A stretch of 64,000 nt of DNA from an uncultured Lachnospiraceae bacterium (GCA_910578345.1 CAJTRA010000008.1:62001-126000), one strand, 5' to 3'. Shown: positions 33,382-43,313, counted from the first letter of the stretch. The notes: generated by a model not told the origin, from the sequence alone. Numbers and translations: made by a program.

Positions 33382-34407
33382 ATGGATTATAAGTCAGCAG
33401 GGGTTGACATTGAGGCAGGTTACCAGTCGGTAGCATTATTGAAAGATCATGTGAAGAAGACGATGCGGCCGGAAGTCTTAGGAGGACTTGGCGGTTTTTC
33501 AGGCGCTTTTTCCATGGATAAAATCAAGGAAATGGAGCATCCGGTGCTCTTATCAGGAACAGATGGCGTGGGGACGAAGATCAAGCTGGCTTTTCTGATG
33601 GATAAGCATGACACAGTGGGGATCGACTGTGTGGCAATGTGTGTCAATGACGTAGTGTGTGCGGGCGGAGAGCCGCTTTTCTTCCTGGACTATATTGCCT
33701 GTGGTAAGAATTATCCGAAGAAGATCGCGGCGATCGTAGGCGGCGTGGCGGAAGGATGTAAGCAGGCGGGAGCGGCGCTGGTCGGCGGTGAGACGGCAGA
33801 ACATCCGGGACTGATGCCGGAGGAAGAGTATGATCTGGCCGGGTTTGCAGTCGGTGTGGTGGATCAGAAGGATCTGATCACAGGTGCGCAGATCAGACCG
33901 GGAGACGCGCTGATCGGCATAGCGTCTTCCGGCGTGCACAGCAATGGATTTTCTCTGATCCGCAAGGTGTTCGAGATGACGAAGGAAAGCCTTGCCACTT
34001 ATTATGAAGAGTTGGGAACGACGCTGGGAGAAGCGCTTCTTACGCCTACCAGGATCTATGTGAAAGCATTAAAGGCAGTACGGGATGCCGGCGTGACGAT
34101 CAAGGGATGCAGCCACATTACAGGCGGCGGTTTCTATGAGAACATTCCCAGGATGTTACCGGATCAGACGACAGCGCTGATCCATAAGGACAGTTATCCG
34201 ATACCGCCGATCTTCGGACTGCTTCAGCGAACAGGCGGTCTGGGAGAGAAGATGATGTACAATACCTATAATATGGGTCTTGGCATGGTGCTGGCGGTGG
34301 ATGCTTCGGATGCGGAGAAGACAATCGATGCACTCAAAGAAGCCGGAGAGCAGGCGTATCTGGTCGGCGAAGTGACAGCGGGCGGGACAGGTGTGATAAT
34401 AGAATAA
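33382..34407 (+). CDS. purM: Phosphoribosylformylglycinamidine cyclo-ligase (AIR synthetase)
   Basis: 341 residues from ATG 33382 (GGAGGAG 5 nt upstream; ATG 33370 is less likely). DYKSAGVDIEAGY, LLSGTDGVGTKIKLA and the glycine-rich ALVGGETAEHPG are PurM signatures of the AIRS fold. It closes the imidazole ring of FGAM with ATP to give AIR. It lies 123 bp after purE and 30 bp before purN. Confidence 0.95.
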   Translation: MDYKSAGVDIEAGYQSVALLKDHVKKTMRPEVLGGLGGFSGAFSMDKIKEMEHPVLLSGTDGVGTKIKLAFLMDKHDTVGIDCVAMCVNDVVCAGGEPLFFLDYIACGKNYPKKIAAIVGGVAEGCKQAGAALVGGETAEHPGLMPEEEYDLAGFAVGVVDQKDLITGAQIRPGDALIGIASSGVHSNGFSLIRKVFEMTKESLATYYEELGTTLGEALLTPTRIYVKALKAVRDAGVTIKGCSHITGGGFYENIPRMLPDQTTALIHKDSYPIPPIFGLLQRTGGLGEKMMYNTYNMGLGMVLAVDASDAEKTIDALKEAGEQAYLVGEVTAGGTGVIIE

Positions 34408-34437
34408 AGAATAAGAAGATAGAGGGGCTCAGGGGTC

Positions 34438-35064
34438 ATGCTTAAAACAGTGGTATGTGTGTCCGGCGGGGGCACTAATTTGCAGGCGGTCATGGATGGA
34501 ATCAGACAGGGAGCGATCACCAATGTGGAAATTGTCCGTGTGATCAGCAATAACAGAAAGGCTTATGCGATAGAGCGGGCGAAACAGGCGGGGATCGAGG
34601 CTGTCTGTGTGTCTCCTAAGGAGTATGAGGACAGAGCGCGGTTTAATGAGGCGTTTCTTCGTGCGGTGGATGAGGCGGCGCCGGATCTTATTGTGCTGGC
34701 CGGATTTCTGGTGGTGATTCCGCCGGAGTTGATCAGACGTTATGAGAACAGGATCATCAATATTCATCCGTCTTTGATTCCTTCTTTTTGCGGTACTGGT
34801 TACTACGGGCTTAAGGTGCATGAGGCGGCGCTTGCAAGAGGGGTCAAGGTGACGGGCGCTACCGTGCATTTCGTGGATGAGGGAACGGATACGGGGCCGA
34901 TTCTGATGCAGAAGCCTGTAGCTGTTTTGGAAGAGGATACTCCGGAAATCTTGCAGAAACGGGTCATGGAGGAGGCGGAATGGGTGATCCTGCCCAAATG
35001 TCTCGACTTGATCGCGAATGGCCGGGTGACAGTGAAAGGCGGACGGGTACATATTTCAGAATAA
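34438..35064 (+). CDS. purN: Phosphoribosylglycinamide formyltransferase
   Basis: 208 residues. VCVSGGGTNLQAVMDGI binds the ribonucleotide phosphate; IINIHPSLIPSF has the catalytic Asn/His pair and GATVHFVDEGTDTGPI the Asp. It formylates GAR using 10-formyltetrahydrofolate. The start has GAGGGGCTCAGGGG upstream. The gap to purD is 89 bp. Confidence 0.95.
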   Translation: MLKTVVCVSGGGTNLQAVMDGIRQGAITNVEIVRVISNNRKAYAIERAKQAGIEAVCVSPKEYEDRARFNEAFLRAVDEAAPDLIVLAGFLVVIPPELIRRYENRIINIHPSLIPSFCGTGYYGLKVHEAALARGVKVTGATVHFVDEGTDTGPILMQKPVAVLEEDTPEILQKRVMEEAEWVILPKCLDLIANGRVTVKGGRVHISE

Positions 35065-35153
35065 GAAAAGCAAGGGTAGACGGGAGAGAAAATGATATCC
35101 CGGTAAGGACGAAGAAGCAGGAAACAGACACAGAGAAAGGCAAGGTACTGGTA

Positions 35154-36425
35154 ATGAAAGTTCTGATCGTAGGAAGCGGCGGCAGAGAGCATGCGATTGC
35201 GGCCAGCGTGGCGAAGAGTCCGCGGGTGGATAAGATCTACTGTGCACCGGGCAACGCAGGCATCGGACAGATCGCGGAATGTGTTCCCATCGGCGCAATG
35301 GAATTTGAGAAGATGGCGGTTTTTGCGAAAGCAAAAGAGATCGATCTGACGATTGTTGGACCGGATGATCCGCTGGTGGGCGGATTGGCAGACGTAATGG
35401 AAGCGGCGGGGCTGCGTGTCTTTGGACCGAGGAAAAACGCTGCGATCTTAGAAGGGAGCAAGGCGTTTTCCAAGGACCTGATGAAAAAGTATCAGATTCC
35501 CACAGCAGTTTATGAGAATTTCGACGATCCTGAGGCGGCGCTCGCCTATCTGGAGACTGCCAGAATGCCGGTTGTCCTCAAAGCGGACGGTCTTGCGTTG
35601 GGAAAGGGCGTTCTGATCTGCAATACGTTAGAAGAAGCAAGAAAAGGCGTAAAGACGATCATGGAAGATAAGAAGTTCGGCGCGGCAGGCAACCGCATGG
35701 TGGTGGAGGAATTCATGACCGGCCGGGAAGTATCGGTTCTTTCTTTTGTAGATGGAAAGACGATCAAGATCATGTCTTCCGCGCAGGATCACAAGCGTGC
35801 GCAGGACGGGGATCAGGGACTTAACACAGGCGGCATGGGCACTTTTTCTCCCAGTCCATTTTATACGAAGGAGGTGGATTCCTTCTGCCGCAGCCATATT
35901 TATCAGGCGACAGTGGATGCTATGGAGGCAGAGGGCAGACCTTTTAAGGGCGTGATTTTCTTCGGACTGATGTTGACGGCAGAGGGACCACGGGTGTTAG
36001 AGTATAATGCCAGGTTTGGCGATCCAGAAGCACAGGTAGTCCTTCCCCGCATGAAGAATGACATCATTGATGTGATGGAGGCGTGTATCGACGGTACGCT
36101 GGATCAGATTGATCTGGAGTTTGAGGATAACGCCGCAGTCTGTGTTGTGCTGGCTTCGGAAGGATATCCGGCATCTTACGAGAAGGGATATCCGATCAAA
36201 GGGCTGGAGCGTTTCGAGAATGCGGATGGTTATTACTGTTTTCATGCGGGAACAAAGCAGACGGAGGAAGGAATTGTTACGAATGGCGGACGAGTCTTGG
36301 GAGTCGCCGCGAAAGGGGCAGATTTGAAAGAAGCCAGGGCGAATGCCTACGAGGCGACAAAATGGGTGTCTTTCGACAATAAATATATGAGAAGCGATAT
36401 CGGCAAGGCGATCGACGAAGCGTAA
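35154..36425 (+). CDS. purD: Phosphoribosylamine-glycine ligase
   Basis: 423 residues. MKVLIVGSGGREHAIA opens the N-domain; the ATP-grasp core has VVLKADGLALGKGV and LEYNARFGDPEAQVVLPR. It joins phosphoribosylamine and glycine to make GAR. The frame is open 58 codons upstream but that part overlaps purN and is not PurD-like, so the ATG at 35154 is used. Last gene of the purine cluster. Confidence 0.95.
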   Translation: MKVLIVGSGGREHAIAASVAKSPRVDKIYCAPGNAGIGQIAECVPIGAMEFEKMAVFAKAKEIDLTIVGPDDPLVGGLADVMEAAGLRVFGPRKNAAILEGSKAFSKDLMKKYQIPTAVYENFDDPEAALAYLETARMPVVLKADGLALGKGVLICNTLEEARKGVKTIMEDKKFGAAGNRMVVEEFMTGREVSVLSFVDGKTIKIMSSAQDHKRAQDGDQGLNTGGMGTFSPSPFYTKEVDSFCRSHIYQATVDAMEAEGRPFKGVIFFGLMLTAEGPRVLEYNARFGDPEAQVVLPRMKNDIIDVMEACIDGTLDQIDLEFEDNAAVCVVLASEGYPASYEKGYPIKGLERFENADGYYCFHAGTKQTEEGIVTNGGRVLGVAAKGADLKEARANAYEATKWVSFDNKYMRSDIGKAIDEA

Positions 36426-36459
36426 ACTTGCGAAAAGGATTGTGGAAGGGGAATTGATT

Positions 36460-36948
36460 ATGTCAGACAGGGAAAAGAAAACCGAAAAGTTGAGGAAAGA
36501 TCTGCTGGATGAAGACATTTATAACAGACCTACATTCTGTGCGGAATGCGGCGGTATTATGGTCTTCAAAGGGGTAGGCGAGTATAAATGTGAAGACTGC
36601 GGCAGTCTGGGCTATGATGATTACGGGAAAGCACGTAATTATATTGAGCAGCATCCTGGCGCTACGATGGCAGAGGTGGCCAGCGCTACAGGGGTAACCC
36701 AGAAATCGATTAGAGAGATGGTCCGGGAATCCCGTCTGGAGATCGCGCCAAGTTCCAATGTTTTTTTGCGGTGTGAAATATGCGGTACGACGATCCGTTC
36801 CGGACGTTTCTGTACGAAATGTGAGGCGGCTCACCACAGGGAGATCGAAGAGAGGGCGAGGAATGCCAAGAACATCAATATAGCTGGTTTTGGCATGGAG
36901 AAATCTGCCGGCGAGGATGGCGCGAAACGCTTTAAGAGAGAGGCGTAG
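36460..36948 (+). CDS. Double zinc-ribbon/HTH protein, YvyF-like
   Basis: 162 residues. First Cys cluster CAEC...CEDC (about 25-49), a helix-turn-helix-like middle (TMAEVASATGVTQKSIREMVRE, about 62-85), second Cys cluster CEICG...CTKC (about 107-126), then a charged tail. This pattern resembles YvyF, a protein of Bacillus flagellar loci that is thought to bind nucleic acid or protein. No flagellar gene is here. ATG 36460 has GGAAGGGG. It lies 34 bp after purD and may be in the same transcript. Confidence 0.7.
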   Translation: MSDREKKTEKLRKDLLDEDIYNRPTFCAECGGIMVFKGVGEYKCEDCGSLGYDDYGKARNYIEQHPGATMAEVASATGVTQKSIREMVRESRLEIAPSSNVFLRCEICGTTIRSGRFCTKCEAAHHREIEERARNAKNINIAGFGMEKSAGEDGAKRFKREA

Positions 36949-36969
36949 ACAGCAGAAATGAGGAAAACG

Positions 36970-38277
36970 ATGAAGAGAAAGAACAATGATCAACAGAAGA
37001 AGACAGGAATACTTAAGGTTGTCCGAACAGCAGCGGCGGTCTGTGCAGCGGTGACAATCGCGTTGGCCTGTCCCATGGTCAGTCTGGCAGATGCAACGGC
37101 CACAGTCACTGTAGAATCCGCTATAATCCGTGGGAGCGCTGATGCGTCCAGTGATGTTGTGGGCAGCGCCGCCAGAGGGATGAAACTGACGATTAAGGAA
37201 GAAGTGACGGATGCGTCTGGAAAAGTATGGTATCAGGTATACGTAGATGCGAATACGACAGGATATGTGCGCGGCGATTTAGTCGAGAAAGAAAGCGGCA
37301 GTGAGAGCAGTTCTCAGCAGGCTTCCGACAGCACGACGCAGGATAGCGCGCAGACAGAGGGAGGGAGCCAGGAGCCTTCCGGCGCTTCCACACAGGCTGA
37401 AACGCCGATGGATGCACAGTATGCTTCTGTCTCTGTAGAAGTGGCGAAGATCAGGTCGGCGCCCTCTACCAATGACAGCGTGGTAGAACGGTTAGAGAGG
37501 GATGCACAGATGATCGTCAGCGGGCAGTCCAATGGAAGCAGTGACGGGAAGGTCTGGTATTTTGTCACCTTTACGGGTGCAGACAACGTAGAGAAGACAG
37601 GATATGTCCGTTCCGATCTGATTACTTTGGGAGATATGGTCCCCCCGCCGGAGGAAGAGCCGGAACCGGAAGTGGAGGCGCCGCCGGAGCCGGAACAGAC
37701 AGTCAATCAGGACTATGAGGTTCTGTTTAAAGACGGCGAATGGTATCTGATCGATAATTTGGGCGGATATGAACAGAAGCTGCAGCCGCTTTTGGATGCC
37801 AACAAGATTCAGAATGAAACGGCGGATGAGGATGCCAAGAAGCTGGTACGACAGAGGATTGCAATTGTTGCGCTGGCGGCAGTGGCGGTCATACTCATTA
37901 TTGTAGTGGTCATCATGGCAGTCAAACTTCGGGATGCTTATTATGAGGACTATGAAGACGATGAGGAAGACGATGAGGAAGAAGATGAGGATGAGGAAGA
38001 GGAAGAACAGGACACGCCGGAAGAGGAACCGGTAAGACGGAGAAGACGCCCCCAGGAGGAAGAAGCGCCCAGGGAGTCAGCGCGTCCTTCCCGCAGACCA
38101 GTGCGGGAACAGGAAGAACAACCTCGCAGGACTTCCGGGCGGACAGCGGAGACAAGAGGTGGACAGGAGGCGGAAGCAAAGGTGAAATCGGCGTCGAAGC
38201 GTAAGGCGAAGAACTTTCTGTTAGATGATGATGAGTTTGAGTTTGAATTCTTAAATATGGATGATAAGGACGTATAA
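36970..38277 (+). CDS. Membrane protein with two SH3b domains and a charged cytoplasmic tail
   Basis: 435 residues. The N-terminus has a signal or anchor helix (about 15-38), then an SH3b domain (about 45-110), a Ser/Gln-rich spacer, a second SH3b (about 150-225), a Pro/Glu-rich spacer, a transmembrane helix (about 295-318) and a tail with a run of Asp/Glu followed by Arg-rich blocks. SH3b domains usually bind cell-wall peptides, so these face outward while the tail lies in the cytoplasm. ATG 36970 has GAGGA 5 nt upstream; ATG 36958 is an alternative. Function unknown. Confidence 0.8.
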   Translation: MKRKNNDQQKKTGILKVVRTAAAVCAAVTIALACPMVSLADATATVTVESAIIRGSADASSDVVGSAARGMKLTIKEEVTDASGKVWYQVYVDANTTGYVRGDLVEKESGSESSSQQASDSTTQDSAQTEGGSQEPSGASTQAETPMDAQYASVSVEVAKIRSAPSTNDSVVERLERDAQMIVSGQSNGSSDGKVWYFVTFTGADNVEKTGYVRSDLITLGDMVPPPEEEPEPEVEAPPEPEQTVNQDYEVLFKDGEWYLIDNLGGYEQKLQPLLDANKIQNETADEDAKKLVRQRIAIVALAAVAVILIIVVVIMAVKLRDAYYEDYEDDEEDDEEEDEDEEEEEQDTPEEEPVRRRRRPQEEEAPRESARPSRRPVREQEEQPRRTSGRTAETRGGQEAEAKVKSASKRKAKNFLLDDDEFEFEFLNMDDKDV

Positions 38278-38293
38278 GGTGATCATAAGGTAA

Positions 38294-38692
38294 ATGTTTA
38301 TCGAAATAGATTTTAACAGTGACGAAGCAATCTATATGCAGCTAAGAAATCAGATCATTCTGGGCATTGCCACTTCCCGTTTCCAGGAAGGCGACATGCT
38401 CCCTTCTGTCAGGCAGATGGCCGATACGATTGGGATCAATATGCATACAGTTAACAAGGCGTATACGGTCTTGAAACAGGAAGGGTATGTCAAAGTGGAT
38501 CGGAGAAAAGGAGCCATCATCGCGATTGACATCGACAGGATGCAGGCGCTTGAGGAGATCCGTAGGGAATTGCAGGTGACGCTGGCCAAGGCAAGTTGTA
38601 AGAATATTTCCAGACAGGAAGTGCATGCTCTTATAGATGAGATCTATGAAGAGTATGGCGACGGTGCGGGAAATGGTTCCGGGCCATATTAG
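38294..38692 (+). CDS. GntR family transcriptional regulator, YtrA type
   Basis: 132 residues. A winged helix-turn-helix (about residues 10-75: AIYMQLRNQIILGI, LPSVRQMADTIGINMHTVNKAYTVLKQEGYV) is followed by a short helical tail instead of a ligand domain, as in the YtrA subgroup, which often controls ABC transporters. Here the next gene is clpC, not a transporter, so its target is unclear. AAGG is close to the ATG. Confidence 0.88.
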   Translation: MFIEIDFNSDEAIYMQLRNQIILGIATSRFQEGDMLPSVRQMADTIGINMHTVNKAYTVLKQEGYVKVDRRKGAIIAIDIDRMQALEEIRRELQVTLAKASCKNISRQEVHALIDEIYEEYGDGAGNGSGPY

Positions 38693-38774
38693 AGAGGGAT
38701 TTCTGGGAAATATTAGCCTGTGTATGGTAGGGATCTGAAGGATCACAGAGTATGGAGAAAGGAATGGATGATTG

Positions 38775-41219
38775 ATGCAGCCACAGTTTACAGACAAGGC
38801 AAAAGCAGCGCTGTTGTTAGCTGAGAGAGCCGCTAAGAGCCTGCGGCAGAGTTATGTGGGAAGCGAGCATATTTTGATCGGTCTGCTTCGCGAGAATACG
38901 GGGGTTGCGGCCACCGTGCTACTAAATAACGGCGTGGATGTTGTGCAGCTTAAAGAGATGATCAAGGATCTGATCGCGCCGGAAAGTTCTATTCTCCTTG
39001 CGGAGAAGGATGGATATTCTCCGCGGGCGGAGAGCATTTTGGAGGAAGCGCACAGGCAGGCAGAACGGTTTCACAGCGATAAGACCGGGACGGAACATAT
39101 TTTGCTGGCGCTATTGAAGGAAGGAGAGAACGTAGCGGTCAGACTGCTTAACACGATGGGGATTTCTATCCAGAAGCTGTATGTGGATGTCCTGGTAGCG
39201 ATGGGAGAGGACGGCGCGTTATATAAGGAAGACCTGGGCAGAAAACAGGGAAGGAAGAAGGGCGGCGCCTCCACCCTGGAGCAGTACAGCCGGGATCTGA
39301 CGGCGCTGGCGAGAGAGGGAAAGTTAGATCCGGTGATCGGCAGAGAAGATGAGATCACGCGAGTGGTTCAGATTTTAAGCCGCAGGACGAAGAATAATCC
39401 CTGTCTGATCGGAGAGCCGGGGGTAGGAAAGACGGCGGTGGTAGAGGGACTGGCCTCCAGGATTGTAACGGGAGACGTGCCTTTTACAGTACAGAATAAA
39501 CGTGTACTGACACTGGATCTCTCTGGTATGGTAGCGGGCAGTAAGTACCGGGGAGAGTTTGAGGAGAGGATCAAGAAAGTAATCCGGGAAGTGATTGAGG
39601 ATGGGGATATCGTTCTCTTCTTAGATGAGATGCATACGATTATCGGCGCGGGCGGCGCGGAGGGGGCCATAGATGCTTCCAATATTTTAAAACCGTCGCT
39701 TGCCAGGGGTGAGATCCAGTTGATCGGTGCAACTACCATATCGGAATATCGGAAATACGTGGAGAGAGATGCGGCGCTGGAGAGAAGATTCCAGCCGGTC
39801 ACAGTGGAGGAACCCACGGTGGAGGAGGCAGAGAACATTCTCCGCGGTATCGCACATAAATATGAGGAGCATCATAGAGTTACGATCAAACCGGAGGCTC
39901 TCAGCGCTGCGGTGGCGCTGTCCAACCGTTATATCAATGACAGAAATCTGCCGGATAAGGCGATCGATCTGATTGATGAGGCAGCGGCGGCGGTACGTCT
40001 GAAAGTAACCGGCCCGCCGGACAAACTGAAAGCGTTGGCAGAGGAGATTAAGAAGATCGATCTGCAGATTGAGCGTTCGATCCGTATGGAAGCGTTTACC
40101 CAGGCGGCAGAACTTAAGAAGAAACAGAGTGAATGTATTAAGAAATATGACCGTATGGTAAAACGTATGGAGCGGGAGGAGGAGAAACGCAGTTACGTGG
40201 TCGGGGAGAATGAGATCGCGGAAGTTGTGTCTCTGTGGACGAAAATTCCGGTAAAGAAGCTGGCGGAGAAGGAGAGTGAACGCCTGTTAAAGCTGGAGTC
40301 GATCCTGCATAAACGCGTGATCGGGCAGGAAGAAGCCGTGACTGCTGTGGCGAAAGCGATGCGCAGAGGCAGGGTTGGGCTGCAGGATCCTAACCGGCCG
40401 ATTGGATCCTTCCTGTTTCTTGGCCCAACCGGTGTAGGAAAGACCGAGCTGAGCAAAGCGCTTGCGGAGGCAATGTTTGGGTCTGAGAATGCGTTGATTC
40501 GGGTAGACATGTCAGAGTATATGGAGGGTCATTCTGTCTCTAAGATGATCGGTTCTCCGCCAGGTTATGTGGGGTTCGAGGAAGGCGGGCAGTTGTCTGA
40601 GAAGATACGCCGCAATCCCTACTCTGTTGTGTTGTTTGATGAGATTGAGAAAGCGCACCCGGATGTGTTCAATGTATTGCTTCAGGTGCTTGACGACGGA
40701 CACATCACAGATTCGAAGGGCAGGAAGGTGAGCTTCAAGAATACGATCCTGATTATGACTTCCAATGCGGGGGCGCAGAGGATCATTGATCCGAAGAATC
40801 TGGGCTTTGGCACTCAGCAGACGAAGCAGCAGGATTATGATAAGATGAAATCCAATGTGATGGAAGAAGTCAAACGACTCTTCAAACCGGAGTTTATCAA
40901 CCGGATCGATGAGATCATGGTATTCCATCCACTCAACAAAGATGATATGAAGAAGATCATCACACTGCTGTCAGGCAGCTTGATCAGACGCTGCAGGGAG
41001 CAGATGGATATCGATCTGACGATCACACCGGCGGTGAAAGACTGGCTGATCGAGAAACATATCGATACGAAGATGGGAGCCAGGCCCATGAAGAGGGCTA
41101 TCCAGTCGGAGATTGAGGATGCGCTGGCGGAGGAGATTCTGTCGGGGCGGGTCAAGAGCGGAGACCAGGTGTCGGCGGGACTGAAGAACAAGAAAATCAT
41201 ATTTACGGTCAAAGGATAA
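38775..41219 (+). CDS. clpC: ATP-dependent Clp protease ATPase ClpC
   Basis: 814 residues. A Clp N-domain repeat (about 1-145), AAA-1 with GEPGVGKTAVVEGL near 213 and FLDEMHTI, a middle region of about 60 residues with a UVR-like AELKKKQSECIKK helix, and AAA-2 with GPTGVGKTELSK near 550 and LFDEIEKAHPD. It unfolds proteins for ClpP. A TTG sits one codon before the ATG. No ctsR, mcsA or mcsB lies upstream and I see no CtsR operator; a GntR regulator is there instead. Confidence 0.95.
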   Translation: MQPQFTDKAKAALLLAERAAKSLRQSYVGSEHILIGLLRENTGVAATVLLNNGVDVVQLKEMIKDLIAPESSILLAEKDGYSPRAESILEEAHRQAERFHSDKTGTEHILLALLKEGENVAVRLLNTMGISIQKLYVDVLVAMGEDGALYKEDLGRKQGRKKGGASTLEQYSRDLTALAREGKLDPVIGREDEITRVVQILSRRTKNNPCLIGEPGVGKTAVVEGLASRIVTGDVPFTVQNKRVLTLDLSGMVAGSKYRGEFEERIKKVIREVIEDGDIVLFLDEMHTIIGAGGAEGAIDASNILKPSLARGEIQLIGATTISEYRKYVERDAALERRFQPVTVEEPTVEEAENILRGIAHKYEEHHRVTIKPEALSAAVALSNRYINDRNLPDKAIDLIDEAAAAVRLKVTGPPDKLKALAEEIKKIDLQIERSIRMEAFTQAAELKKKQSECIKKYDRMVKRMEREEEKRSYVVGENEIAEVVSLWTKIPVKKLAEKESERLLKLESILHKRVIGQEEAVTAVAKAMRRGRVGLQDPNRPIGSFLFLGPTGVGKTELSKALAEAMFGSENALIRVDMSEYMEGHSVSKMIGSPPGYVGFEEGGQLSEKIRRNPYSVVLFDEIEKAHPDVFNVLLQVLDDGHITDSKGRKVSFKNTILIMTSNAGAQRIIDPKNLGFGTQQTKQQDYDKMKSNVMEEVKRLFKPEFINRIDEIMVFHPLNKDDMKKIITLLSGSLIRRCREQMDIDLTITPAVKDWLIEKHIDTKMGARPMKRAIQSEIEDALAEEILSGRVKSGDQVSAGLKNKKIIFTVKG

Positions 41220-41303
41220 GGCATCAGTGGAAAAGGGCGCCGGAGAATATGCAAAGGCAACCGAACCACATAATATAAGAGTAAAGAGCAGGAGGAAAAT
41301 ACA

Positions 41304-41714
41304 ATGGCTGTAGTAGAAGAATTATTGCGTACAGAGGCAAACGGCGCCATCAGTTTTGGCAATTATAAACTGGAGGCTAAGGCAAAGGTGGAAGATTATG
41401 AGCATGGCGGAGACCTGTATAAAGTAAAGACCTACAGGAAACTGACCAAATTAGAGAAGAATGGGATGTTTGCTTATGAGTCCGACCCTGGCACAAGCGT
41501 ACTGCAGTTTGCGGAGACAGAAAGCGGCGTCAGCTTCCTCGTGGAGGGCGATTCCGACGTCCAGATTACCGTAGGGCTTGAAGAAGACACGGAGTACAAT
41601 GTCAAGATCGGCGATACCGATATCGGCAAGATGAAAACGAATTTAAGCGGGAAACTGAGTATCAGTGTAGAGTTGGAGAATGCCGGTGAAGTAGCGGTCG
41701 AGATGGTAAAATAA
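41304..41714 (+). CDS. Conserved small beta-rich protein of unknown function
   Basis: 136 residues, no signal or membrane segment. Predicted beta strands run throughout (AISFGNYKLEAKAKV, SVLQFAETESGVSFLVEG, DVQITVGLEEDTEYNVKIG). I recall proteins like this in Lachnospiraceae being labelled endosialidase, a name nothing in the sequence supports. The stop lies 2 bp before radA and GGAGGAAAA precedes its ATG, so it is tightly linked to radA. Confidence 0.75.
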   Translation: MAVVEELLRTEANGAISFGNYKLEAKAKVEDYEHGGDLYKVKTYRKLTKLEKNGMFAYESDPGTSVLQFAETESGVSFLVEGDSDVQITVGLEEDTEYNVKIGDTDIGKMKTNLSGKLSISVELENAGEVAVEMVK

Positions 41715-41716
41715 GA

Positions 41717-43081
41717 ATGGCGAAAGGAAAAGCGGCAACGGTATTCTATTGCCAGAATTGTGGTTATGAATCTTCCAAGTGGATGGGACAGTGTCCAGGA
41801 TGCAGGGAGTGGAATACAATGGTGGAGGAGAAGCAGTCTGTTTCTGTGCGCGGCGGCCGTGGCGTGGTCAGAACGGAAGCGACAAGACCCTCCAGCTTAT
41901 CAGAGGTCAGCATAGAGGAAGAAAGCCGTATGCTGACCCATATAGGAGAATTGGACAGAGTGCTGGGCGGCGGTATCGTGCCCGGCTCTTTGACGTTGGT
42001 CGGCGGAGATCCGGGCATTGGCAAGTCTACGCTACTGTTGCAGGTGTGCCGGAATCTGGCGGCGGACGGACGCAAAGTACTGTATATATCCGGAGAAGAA
42101 TCTCTGCGGCAGATCAAGATTCGGGCGAACCGCCTGGGAGAGTTTTCAGATAATCTGCAGTTATTGTGTGAGACTGGACTTGCGGTTGTAGAGCAGACAA
42201 TCCGCAGTGTCATGCCTGACGTTACGATCATTGACTCCATACAGACCATGTATGATGAAGAAGTCTCTTCTGCGCCGGGCAGCGTATCACAGGTGCGGGA
42301 GGCAACGAACGTTCTGTTACAGTTGGCCAAGGGTCTGACGGTTTCGGTCTTTATCGTGGGACATGTGACGAAGGAAGGAACGGTGGCCGGACCGAGAGTC
42401 CTGGAGCATATGGTGGACACGGTGCTGTATTTCGAGGGAGACAGACACGCCTCTTACCGGATCCTGCGCGGCGTCAAGAACCGGTTTGGCTCTACGAATG
42501 AGATCGGCGTATTTGAGATGAAGGAGGAGGGATTGATCGAAGTCAGGAATCCTTCCGAATATATGCTGAGCGGGAAACCGGAGGGCGCCAGCGGATCGGT
42601 GGTATCCTGTTCTATGGAAGGAACCCGGCCGATCCTGCTGGAGATTCAGGCACTGGTTTGCCACAGCAATTTTGGCATTCCGCGGCGGCAGGCGATCGGC
42701 ACGGACTTTAACAGAGTTAATCTGTTGATGGCGGTTCTGGAAAAGAGACTGCATCTGCAGATGTCAGACTGCGACGCCTATGTGAATCTGGCGGGCGGTA
42801 TGCGGATCGTAGAGCCGGCGATCGACTTAGGGATCGCCATGGCAGTGGTGTCCAGCTTCAAGAACCGGGCGATAGACGATAAGACGATTGCGTTTGGGGA
42901 GATTGGACTGAGCGGAGAGGTGCGGGGCGTATCCATGGTGGAACAGAGAGTGGCAGAGGCCGCCAAACTGGGGTTTACGACATGTGTCATACCGGAAGTC
43001 AACAGAAGCTATTTAAAGCCTATAGAGGGGATCAGGCTGATTGGGGTGCGGACTGTGCGGGATGCGGTGGATCTTATCTGA
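41717..43081 (+). CDS. radA: DNA repair protein RadA
   Basis: 454 residues. C4 zinc finger CQNCGYES...CPGCREW (residues 11-31), Walker A GGDPGIGKSTLL near 97, the RadA-specific KNRFGST near 253, and a C-terminal Lon-protease-like domain. It is a DnaB-like branch-migration helicase that acts with RecA in recombination. The ribosome binding site lies in the end of the previous gene, which suggests coupled translation. Confidence 0.95.
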   Translation: MAKGKAATVFYCQNCGYESSKWMGQCPGCREWNTMVEEKQSVSVRGGRGVVRTEATRPSSLSEVSIEEESRMLTHIGELDRVLGGGIVPGSLTLVGGDPGIGKSTLLLQVCRNLAADGRKVLYISGEESLRQIKIRANRLGEFSDNLQLLCETGLAVVEQTIRSVMPDVTIIDSIQTMYDEEVSSAPGSVSQVREATNVLLQLAKGLTVSVFIVGHVTKEGTVAGPRVLEHMVDTVLYFEGDRHASYRILRGVKNRFGSTNEIGVFEMKEEGLIEVRNPSEYMLSGKPEGASGSVVSCSMEGTRPILLEIQALVCHSNFGIPRRQAIGTDFNRVNLLMAVLEKRLHLQMSDCDAYVNLAGGMRIVEPAIDLGIAMAVVSSFKNRAIDDKTIAFGEIGLSGEVRGVSMVEQRVAEAAKLGFTTCVIPEVNRSYLKPIEGIRLIGVRTVRDAVDLI

Positions 43082-43313
43082 GACAGTGCGTTATTCTTTC
43101 TATCTTTTTGTGCATATATGACGAAAATGTAACAAATTTTTAAGCAAAATTTACATTTTACATTTTATATATATTCAAAGTTGTATTTTTGTGGTAGGAT
43201 AGGGAAGATGTAGGCATACTAAACAGGAATAGTTTTATACTTCATATCAAAAGTCAGGGTGCAGACCGTAAGTGGATAAGGCCGCCTTGAGTTTGGACAA
43301 GGGAGTCATTTTT

